Origin: Crocinitomicaceae bacterium
GTDB taxonomy: Bacteria; Bacteroidota; Bacteroidia; Flavobacteriales_D; Crocinitomicaceae
Direction of reading: 5' to 3'
Assembly (NCBI GenBank): GCA_030833265.1
Contig: JAURHO010000074.1
Span: 1-7,848, forward strand
Length of the DNA stretch: 7,848 nucleotides
The notes under the pieces are model-generated. The model ran no database searches and had not been told where the DNA came from. It was given only the letters and a program-made list of their open reading frames with translations. Numbering within the stretch: the stretch's first letter is position 1; each line of letters starts with the position of its first letter. Shown in pieces: positions 1 through 5,406 of the stretch. The position numbers and the translations under genes were made by a program.

Positions 1-375
1 AACCGTTGACGCATAATCTGGACGAAATCCCGCTTGTCCTCCTGGTGTGTAGGCATCCGTTGAGCGCAAGCGCTTATTTGCTGTATAGTGATTGACCATG
101 GAATCCATGCATCCGGCCGTGACACCAAAAAAATACTTTGGTTTGCCCAGCTTTTTGAAATCGCGGAGGTCATCTTTCCAATTGGGCTGTGCCACAATTC
201 CGATGCGGAAACCTTCGCTTTCTATAATGCGCCCAATGACCGCCGTTCCGAAGCTTGGGTGATCCACGTAGGCATCGCCCGAAATTAGGATGACATCAAA
301 GGCTTCCCAGCCGCGTTTTTCGGCATCTTTTAAAGATAAGGGTAACCAATCAGAAAGGGGGCGCTCAGCGTTCAT
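1..375 (-). CDS. ygiQ: YgiQ family radical SAM protein, N-terminal 125 residues (runs off left edge)
   Basis: The minus strand is open without a stop from the ATG at 375 to the window edge, giving 125 codons. The protein resembles the N-terminus of the YgiQ/UPF0313 radical SAM family: GWEAFDVILISGDAYVDHPS (about residues 22-41), then AVIGRIIESEGFRIGIVAQP (45-64), then FFGVTAGCMDSMVNHYTANK (82-101) followed by the RSTDAYTPGG stretch. In this family the N-terminal domain precedes the radical SAM core. The CxxxCxxC iron-sulphur motif is not in the visible part, so catalytic integrity cannot be judged. The family's exact reaction is not established as far as I know. The start is chosen because the upstream sequence is a promoter whose TATCTTTG box ends only four bases before this ATG. 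The gene is divergent from the superoxide dismutase gene. Family assignment is from remembered sequence similarity and is fairly firm. Confidence 0.88.
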   Translation of the reverse strand, partial: MNAERPLSDWLPLSLKDAEKRGWEAFDVILISGDAYVDHPSFGTAVIGRIIESEGFRIGIVAQPNWKDDLRDFKKLGKPKYFFGVTAGCMDSMVNHYTANKRLRSTDAYTPGGQAGFRPDYASTV

Positions 376-379
376 GGTA

Positions 380-411
380 CAAAGATACACCAAGAACAAT
401 GCGTCCTGAAA
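380..411 (-). promoter_or_regulatory. Bacteroidota-type promoter of the ygiQ-like gene, probably leaderless
   Basis: Read on the minus strand, TATCTTTG (387 to 380) matches the Bacteroidota -7 box TAnnTTTG exactly. TTTC (411 to 408) lies 20 bases upstream and is one base off the -33 TTTG. The ATG begins four bases after the -7 box, so transcription would start at or almost at the initiation codon, leaving little or no 5' leader. The start site itself is inferred from the known spacing of this promoter class. Confidence 0.55.
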
Positions 412-440
412 TTTGTTGTAATTTTGTCTATATAGATTTT
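412..440 (+). promoter_or_regulatory. Possible promoter of the superoxide dismutase gene
   Basis: TTTG (412-415) is followed after 17 bases by TAGATTTT (433-440), which has all but the last base of TAnnTTTG. The spacing is slightly short for the usual 19-21 bases, so this is a moderate candidate. It would leave a short, A-rich leader with no Shine-Dalgarno sequence before the ATG at 464. Its -33 element lies directly beside the candidate -33 of the divergent ygiQ-like promoter. Confidence 0.35.
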
Positions 441-463
441 ATAAACTCATTAAAAATAACAAT

Positions 464-1063
464 ATGTCATTTGAATTACCCGCGCTTCCTTACGCTTACA
501 ACGCTTTAGAACCGCACATCGACGCACGCACGATGGAAATCCACCACAGCAAGCACCACCAAGCATACACGACCAATTTAAACAACGCTATTGCTGGAAC
601 TGAACTTGAAAATATGTCAATCGAAGACATCCTTAAGGTTTGTAAAGACAAGCCAGCTGTTCGCAACAACGGTGGCGGTTTTTGGAACCACAACTTATTT
701 TGGGAAATCATGGCTCCTAATGCCGGCGGAAACCCTTCAGGTGAACTTGCTGCGGCCATTGACGCTGCTTTTGGATCATTTGCAAATTTCCAAGATGAAT
801 TTACAAAAGCTGCGACTACGCGCTTTGGCTCTGGCTGGGCTTGGTTGTGTGTCTCTGGTGGCAAACTAGAAATTTGTTCAACTGCTAACCAAGATAACCC
901 ACTCATGGGTGAAGGTTGTAATGGAACGCCAATCTTGGCACTTGACGTTTGGGAACACGCTTATTACCTCAACTACCAAAATCGTCGCCCAGACTACATC
1001 ACTGCATTTTTCAACGTGATCAATTGGGAAGTTGTTGCCGCAAAATTTGCTGCTGCTAAATAA
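464..1063 (+). CDS. sod: Fe/Mn superoxide dismutase
   Basis: A 199-residue iron/manganese superoxide dismutase, the usual length for the family. It converts superoxide to hydrogen peroxide and oxygen. No signal peptide is visible, so it should be cytoplasmic. The N-terminal helical domain begins SFELPALPYAYNALEPHID, and the C-terminal alpha/beta domain carries the signature DVWEHAYY (161-168). All four metal ligands expected from alignment with E. coli SodB/SodA are present: His27, His76, Asp161 and His165. The active-site region reads GGGFWNH (70-76), and the second-shell glutamine appears to come from the C-terminal half (ANQD, Gln143). That pattern resembles manganese enzymes more than SodB-type iron enzymes, although Bacteroidota enzymes of this type can accept either metal, so sodA and sodB are left open. 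The gene is monocistronic: a promoter region lies upstream and a strong terminator 26 bases after the stop. Opposite-strand frames inside it are shadows. Confidence 0.97.
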   Translation: MSFELPALPYAYNALEPHIDARTMEIHHSKHHQAYTTNLNNAIAGTELENMSIEDILKVCKDKPAVRNNGGGFWNHNLFWEIMAPNAGGNPSGELAAAIDAAFGSFANFQDEFTKAATTRFGSGWAWLCVSGGKLEICSTANQDNPLMGEGCNGTPILALDVWEHAYYLNYQNRRPDYITAFFNVINWEVVAAKFAAAK

Positions 1064-1084
1064 GCTTTTCACTGTATAGAAATC

Positions 1085-1116
1085 AAAAAGGGCGGCCCTG
1101 CGGGCCGCCCTTTTTT
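1085..1116 (+). terminator. Intrinsic terminator after the superoxide dismutase gene
   Basis: A perfect 9-bp GC-rich stem, GGGCGGCCC (1090-1098) and GGGCCGCCC (1102-1110), encloses a three-base loop. It is flanked by A5 on the left and T6 (1111-1116) on the right, which can extend the stem. The A-tract means it could also stop transcription from the other direction. Confidence 0.95.
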
Positions 1117-1149
1117 GTGTTATGTTTACATTAATAAAAATTTAGATTC

Positions 1150-1179
1150 TTGAGTTTTGTGACAAACGACTTACATTTG
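1150..1179 (+). promoter_or_regulatory. Promoter of the DUF47-pit phosphate operon
   Basis: TACATTTG (1172-1179) matches TAnnTTTG exactly. TTG (1150-1152) lies 19 bases upstream as a partial -33 element. The leader to the ATG at 1197 would be about ten bases and A-rich. No obvious Pho-box-like direct repeat was seen. Confidence 0.55.
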
Positions 1180-1196
1180 TTTAAAATAATCAAACT

Positions 1197-1841
1197 ATGG
1201 CCGGTATTCTAAGTTTCTTTTTACCAAAAGACAAAGTATTCTATTCTTTATTCGAAAAAGCAAGTGACAACCTTGAATTGATTGCACAGCAACTGCTTCA
1301 ACTTGTTCATGAAGCAGATTACAACAAAAGAGCTGCCATAATTGAAAAAATGAGAGATATTGAGCATCAAAATGACAATATAACTCACGAGATTTTCATC
1401 GAACTTGGCAAGAATTTTATTACACCTTTTGACCGTGAAGATATACATGCTTTAGCCTCTGCGCTTGATGATATCGCAGATCATATTTATGCTTCTGGCA
1501 AAAAAATAAATTTCTACAAAATTGATCCTATTTCCGACCAAGGCATCCAAAAAACGGCCGCTGCAATTAACGATGCGGTTATTGCTGTTAAAGCTGCAGT
1601 TATGGAATTACGCAACTTAAAGAATACTCAGAAAATTATTGAATGTGTCATCAAAATCAATAGCATAGAAAACAATGCTGACAACATTTTTGATATGAGT
1701 ATTGAAAACTTATTTAATTCGGATGTAGATGCCAAAGAATTGATCAAGCGTCGCGAACTTTATATGGTCATGGAAACCGCCACTGACAAGTGCGAAGACG
1801 CAGGAAACGTCATTGAGTCAATTGTTGTAAAATACGCCTAA
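1197..1841 (+). CDS. PhoU-like DUF47 protein, partner of PiT phosphate transporter
   Basis: A 214-residue, all-helical protein of the DUF47/PhoU_div family, close to the family's usual length. It opens with AGILSFFLPKDKVFYSLFEK, typical of the family. PhoU-type acidic metal-binding motifs recur along the helices: E56xxxD60, D91xxxD95, E158xxxD162 and E193xxxD197, as expected for a duplicated three-helix PhoU-like fold. The block ITPFDREDIHALASALDDIAD (about 75-95) is the best conserved part. Members are commonly encoded immediately before PiT transporters and are thought to modulate low-affinity phosphate uptake; the mechanism is inferred from PhoU. No signal peptide or membrane segment is visible, so it is probably cytoplasmic at the inner face of the membrane. 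The next gene starts 29 bases after its stop with no terminator between, so they should form one transcript. Confidence 0.93.
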   Translation: MAGILSFFLPKDKVFYSLFEKASDNLELIAQQLLQLVHEADYNKRAAIIEKMRDIEHQNDNITHEIFIELGKNFITPFDREDIHALASALDDIADHIYASGKKINFYKIDPISDQGIQKTAAAINDAVIAVKAAVMELRNLKNTQKIIECVIKINSIENNADNIFDMSIENLFNSDVDAKELIKRRELYMVMETATDKCEDAGNVIESIVVKYA

Positions 1842-1870
1842 CAATTAGGTAGGAACTTAATACCTTTTCT

Positions 1871-3469
1871 ATGTTGACTTTATTATTAGTCGTTATTGGC
1901 ATCGCACTACTCTTTGATCTTGTCAATGGTTTTCACGATGCCGCCAATTCCATTGCAACAGTTGTGTCCACCAAAGTGCTTACGCCATTTCAAGCAGTTC
2001 TATGGGCGGCAATGTTCAATATTATTGCTTTTTGGGTTTTTGACATGAGTGTTGGAAATACGGTTGCCAAAACCGTTGACAACAATGCCATTGACCTTTG
2101 GGTTATTCTTGCGGGCCTTTTAGCCGCAACTTTTTGGAACTTGCTCACTTGGTGGTTAGGCATTCCGTCCTCTTCCTCACATACCTTAATTGGAGGTTTT
2201 GCTGGTGCAGCTGTTGCCCATGCAGGTTTTGATGTCATTGAAAGCAGCGAAATTATTAAAGTTATCTTGTTTATTTTCCTTGCTCCATTCATCGGTGGAT
2301 TTATCGCTTATCTGATTGCAGTAGTTACTATTTCACGGTCGTTTTGGAAAAAAATGCTTGTGATTCTCATGCTTTCAGGCGTTACCATTGCGGTCATGCA
2401 ATACATGATTGAATACATTGATATGAAGCCAATCATGATGTATATTGTGATTGGTATGATTGTGATATTTATTCTTGTTTATACCTGGTTTGAAATTGCG
2501 TACGGAAGTAAACGCCCTTCTGCACTCAAAGAAGCCAATATGCACAAAAAATTACAATTGCTTTCTTCAGCAGCCTTTTCACTTGGGCATGGTGGAGCTG
2601 ATTCACAAAAAGTGATGGGTATTATTTGTGCCGCTTTGCTTGTCTATGGTAACATGGGGAGAGAAGGTAAATTGGATAAGCCCATTCCGAAAGAACTTCA
2701 GATCTCCGAGATGATGCAAATCGAATATAAAAATGCCAATGGCAAACTTCATCATTATAAACCAGAGGTCGCTGAGGAAGAAGGAAAGATTTACTATGTT
2801 GATCACAATGAGATAATTGATGCAGCAACTGGTACGGCAATTTACACTGAAGATGGAATGCCAATTAAAAGCTATGATCAGGGTAAAGTTCAAAACAAGC
2901 CTTCTTTTGCCTTAATTAAAAAGGCAATGCACAAAATTGAAATCTTCACATTTGGTGACGCCTTGTGCGATGCCAAAACAAATGACACCATCTTTAATGG
3001 TAAAGCATTAAGTAAGGATTACAAGTTTGCGAGTGTATTTAATGCCTATGTAGATGGCTCAACTGGTGAACTACGTCAAGGACACAAAATAAAAACAAAG
3101 GTTCATTCTGAAACAATGCCCATGTGGGTTGCATTCGGATGCTATCTAATGATCGGTTTAGGAACTTTGATGGGTGGATGGAAGATTGTAAAAACCATGG
3201 GAACTAAGATTACGAAGGTCACACCGCTGGAAGGTGTTTGTGCCGAAACCGCAGGGGCACTTACCCTGTTTACCGTGTCTCAGTTTGGAATCCCGGTTTC
3301 TACAACCCACACCATCACAGGTTCTATCATTGGTGTAGGCGCAACCAAACGACTCAGTGCGGTGCGTTGGGGTGTTACCATCAACTTACTTTGGGCCTGG
3401 ATACTCACCATTCCGGTAAGTGGTGCGTTGGCTGCACTATTCTATTATTTGATTATTTGGTTTAAATAA
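1871..3469 (+). CDS. pit: PiT-family inorganic phosphate transporter with a long cytoplasmic-type insert
   Basis: A 532-residue membrane protein of the PiT family (PHO4 domain), which imports phosphate by cation symport. The two inverted repeat halves are both visible. The first has NGFHDAANSIATVVSTKVLTP (19-39) and PSSSSHTLIGGFAGAAVAH (99-117). The second has FSLGHGGADSQKVMGII (236-252) and GIPVSTTHTITGSIIGVGATK (473-493). The paired aspartates, Asp23 and Asp244, would take part in ion and phosphate binding. Hydrophobic segments cover about 1-18, 42-58, 75-97, 127-153, 161-177, 188-210, 247-260, 417-440, 457-472 and 502-530. Residues 262-417 form a hydrophilic insert, discussed in the findings. 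The second repeat reads GGAD where the classical signature is GAND. The gene follows the DUF47 gene by 29 bases and ends before a strong terminator. An AGGTAGGA sequence lies 16 bases before the ATG, too far to be a normal ribosome binding site. Family call is firm; substrate is inferred from the family. Confidence 0.95.
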   Translation: MLTLLLVVIGIALLFDLVNGFHDAANSIATVVSTKVLTPFQAVLWAAMFNIIAFWVFDMSVGNTVAKTVDNNAIDLWVILAGLLAATFWNLLTWWLGIPSSSSHTLIGGFAGAAVAHAGFDVIESSEIIKVILFIFLAPFIGGFIAYLIAVVTISRSFWKKMLVILMLSGVTIAVMQYMIEYIDMKPIMMYIVIGMIVIFILVYTWFEIAYGSKRPSALKEANMHKKLQLLSSAAFSLGHGGADSQKVMGIICAALLVYGNMGREGKLDKPIPKELQISEMMQIEYKNANGKLHHYKPEVAEEEGKIYYVDHNEIIDAATGTAIYTEDGMPIKSYDQGKVQNKPSFALIKKAMHKIEIFTFGDALCDAKTNDTIFNGKALSKDYKFASVFNAYVDGSTGELRQGHKIKTKVHSETMPMWVAFGCYLMIGLGTLMGGWKIVKTMGTKITKVTPLEGVCAETAGALTLFTVSQFGIPVSTTHTITGSIIGVGATKRLSAVRWGVTINLLWAWILTIPVSGALAALFYYLIIWFK

Positions 3470-3490
3470 GAAAACCATGAATTTTCGATG

Positions 3491-3517
3491 AAAAAGGGCG
3501 CATTCGCGCCCTTTTTT
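3491..3517 (+). terminator. Intrinsic terminator of the phosphate operon
   Basis: The stem GGGCGC (3496-3501) pairs with GCGCCC (3506-3511) around the loop ATTC. A5 lies before it and T6 (3512-3517) after it, and these can lengthen the helix. It lies 22 bases after the pit stop codon. Confidence 0.92.
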
Positions 3518-3535
3518 GTGAAATATTCATTTGTA

Positions 3536-3566
3536 TTTGTAGAAAATTCAAAATTCCTTAACTTTA
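3536..3566 (+). promoter_or_regulatory. Promoter of the T9SS-sorted protein gene
   Basis: TTTG (3536-3539) is followed after exactly 19 bases by TAACTTTA (3559-3566), one base off TAnnTTTG. Spacing is ideal for the Bacteroidota primary sigma factor. The leader to the ATG at 3589 is short and A-rich (CTAAAAAATCAACT), with no Shine-Dalgarno sequence. Confidence 0.6.
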
Positions 3567-3588
3567 GGCCAAATCTAAAAAATCAACT

Positions 3589-5340
3589 ATGAAAAAACTT
3601 TTACTAACTATCAGTGCTGTTGCGCTTTCTGCTGCAACTTACGCACAGGTAATCGTTGCCGGGATTTCTCCTCAGAGCATCGTTGCCAATTACACGCACA
3701 CTTGGGCAGATCCAGCTAGTGGATGGGGTACACCTGACTTCAACATCCCTGGAACTTATGTTCAAGATACACTCATGATTGTAGATGACGGATCTACCGG
3801 GACAAACGCCCAAGGTAACCCAATCTCTGCTGAAGGATGTAACCCACTTATCAACAACCTTACTGGTAAAATTGCGGTCGTTTTCCGTAACACTTGTGAG
3901 TTTGGTATGAAAGCGCTCAACGCACAAAATGCTGGTGCAGTTGGTGTAATCGTTGTAAACCGCAACCCTGGTGAAGTTATTGCAATGGGAGCTGGTGCTT
4001 CAGGAGCAAACGTAACTATTCCTGTAGTTATGGTAGACATCAACGACGGTTTAGCACTTATTGCTGCTATGCAGAACGGACCAGTTGTTGCTTTCTTAGG
4101 AAACAAAACAGGTTTATTCCCTAACGATGCCGGAATCTCTGGTGCTGCTACTTTGTTGCCACGTCAAGCGATTATTCCTTCACAATTGGCACAAAACGGC
4201 ACTGAGTTCAACTTCGATTTAGGTGCACGTGTTTATAACTACGGTAACCAAGCGCAAAGCAACGTTTCATTAAACGCTACTATTACTAACCCTGCAGGTG
4301 CTGTTGTTTACAACAATACTGTTTCAGGTTTATCTATTGCTGCTGGTGACTCTTCTGACGTAGATCCTAGCCAAGCTAATAACTTGCCTAACTTCTCATT
4401 GGCATCTTATCCTGCTGGTACTTACACACTAACTTATACTGTAAGTTTAGGCGTAGCTGATAACTACGATGCAGATAACACTTTGACAACAACTTTCACT
4501 GTTTCAGACTCACTCTACGGATTTGCACAAGTTGATGCAGCTACAGGTGTGCCAACAGGAGGCAACTACTACCGCCCATCAACAAACAACCAAACTTACT
4601 CAACTTGTCAGGTAATCAACAATGCCAACGCAAGCCGTTTACAAGCAAACGGTGTATGGTTCTCTGCAACCACATCGGCAGCTTCTGGAGCAGTTCTAAC
4701 TGGCGAAGAAATGGCGCTTTACCTTTACAAGTGGGAAGATGTATTTGCTGACTTGAACGATGCAAACTTGGCATTCAATACGCTTACAGAAGTAGCCAAT
4801 GGTTTCTACTACTATCCAGACGATCTTCAAGGTGAAACTGTTTACGGTGCTTTCACTACACCAGCTGCGCTTGAAGATAACCAACGATACTTAGCTTGTG
4901 TTCAAACGGTAAACCTTAACCTATACTTAGGTCACGAAAACAGCACTAACCTCACATGGAATGAAGCATACTACCTTCAACCAATGACGCCTAACGAAAG
5001 TGATGGTACTTGGTTTGCTAATGGTTTTGGTTCAGACCTTCCTAGCTCAATGGCTGTTGCTATTGCTGACAACGGTGTTGGAATTGCTGAATTGAACACT
5101 ATCAACGGAAAAGCATTCCCGAACCCAGCTACAGACGTTGTAACTGTGTCTATCGAAGGCGAAGGAGTTGCTAGTCTAGTTGTAACTGATGTTGCTGGTA
5201 AAGTTGCCATGACAAACACACTTAACTTGACTACTGGTCAGGCTAACGTTAACCTTGATGCTTTGAATGCTGGTCTTTACATTTTCAACGTAACACTTGA
5301 AAACGGTAAAACTGCTCAATTCAATGTTGTGAAAAAATAA
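3589..5340 (+). CDS. Secreted PA-domain protein with T9SS type A sorting domain
   Basis: A 583-residue exported protein. A Sec signal peptide covers residues 1-19: two lysines, a hydrophobic core, and a likely cut after TYA before Gln20. Residues about 82-170 form a protease-associated (PA) domain, seen in LTGKIAVVFRNTCEFGMKAL (91-110), AGAVGVIVVN and the closing IPVVMVDINDG. Residues about 205-306 look like a CARDB/Ig-type beta domain (FNFDLGARVYNYGNQAQSNV; PAGTYTLTYTVSLG). Residues 307-495 are unassigned and rich in Tyr, Asn and Thr. The C-terminus (about 505-583) is a T9SS type A sorting domain: FPNPATDVVTVSIEG, then VVTDVAGKV, then LNAGLYIFNVTLENGK, ending in KK. It should be exported by T9SS and attached to the cell surface or released. 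Only four cysteines exist (84, 103, 340, 437), and they could form two disulfides. No protease motif was recognised, so the molecular role is unknown. Regular, strongly biased codons suggest high expression. Confidence 0.9.
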   Translation: MKKLLLTISAVALSAATYAQVIVAGISPQSIVANYTHTWADPASGWGTPDFNIPGTYVQDTLMIVDDGSTGTNAQGNPISAEGCNPLINNLTGKIAVVFRNTCEFGMKALNAQNAGAVGVIVVNRNPGEVIAMGAGASGANVTIPVVMVDINDGLALIAAMQNGPVVAFLGNKTGLFPNDAGISGAATLLPRQAIIPSQLAQNGTEFNFDLGARVYNYGNQAQSNVSLNATITNPAGAVVYNNTVSGLSIAAGDSSDVDPSQANNLPNFSLASYPAGTYTLTYTVSLGVADNYDADNTLTTTFTVSDSLYGFAQVDAATGVPTGGNYYRPSTNNQTYSTCQVINNANASRLQANGVWFSATTSAASGAVLTGEEMALYLYKWEDVFADLNDANLAFNTLTEVANGFYYYPDDLQGETVYGAFTTPAALEDNQRYLACVQTVNLNLYLGHENSTNLTWNEAYYLQPMTPNESDGTWFANGFGSDLPSSMAVAIADNGVGIAELNTINGKAFPNPATDVVTVSIEGEGVASLVVTDVAGKVAMTNTLNLTTGQANVNLDALNAGLYIFNVTLENGKTAQFNVVKK

Positions 5341-5360
5341 GCTTTATAGCTTTTGATTCG

Positions 5361-5388
5361 AAAAGGGACGGGCAACCGTCCCTTTTTT
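5361..5388 (+). terminator. Intrinsic terminator after the T9SS protein gene
   Basis: The stem GGGACGG (5365-5371) pairs with CCGTCCC (5376-5382) around a GCAA (GNRA-type) tetraloop. A4 lies before it and T6 (5383-5388) after it. Its T-tract ends only six bases before the metG -7 box. Confidence 0.93.
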
Positions 5389-5394
5389 ATTTGC

Positions 5395-5402
5395 TATCTT
5401 TG
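5395..5402 (+). promoter_or_regulatory. -7 box of the metG promoter, probably leaderless
   Basis: TATCTTTG matches TAnnTTTG exactly and ends four bases before the ATG at 5407. The -33 position falls inside the upstream terminator hairpin, and no TTTG is found there. The placement argues that translation begins at 5407 and that the mRNA has almost no leader. Confidence 0.55.
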
Positions 5403-5406
5403 TGCT

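Noticed and set aside
88..288. Plus-strand 66-codon open frame near the left edge
   Set aside because: It lies antisense to the ygiQ-like gene, whose minus-strand frame is open across 375 bases and matches a conserved family; the plus-strand product resembles nothing.
496..906. Long minus-strand frame inside the superoxide dismutase gene, and a plus-strand one at 591-869
   Set aside because: Both are shadows in other frames of a fully conserved enzyme gene; neither has a promoter or a recognisable product.
1847..1854. AGGTAGGA as a Shine-Dalgarno sequence for pit
   Set aside because: It lies 16 bases before the ATG, beyond the usual 5-9, and genes in this lineage seldom use Shine-Dalgarno sequences.
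1990..2292. Minus-strand frames inside pit (also 2603-2893 and 2622-2864)
   Set aside because: They are antisense to a clear PiT transporter and encode low-complexity or unfamiliar products with no start signals.
3604..4106. Minus-strand frames opposite the 5' part of the T9SS protein gene
   Set aside because: The plus strand has signal peptide, PA domain and sorting domain in one frame; the antisense frames are a by-product of its biased codons.
5353..5406. Upstream in-frame ATG adding 18 residues to MetRS
   Set aside because: The added residues are encoded by the terminator hairpin and the -7 box. MetRS proteins normally start just before the YTVTAALPYANG motif, as the 5407 start gives.
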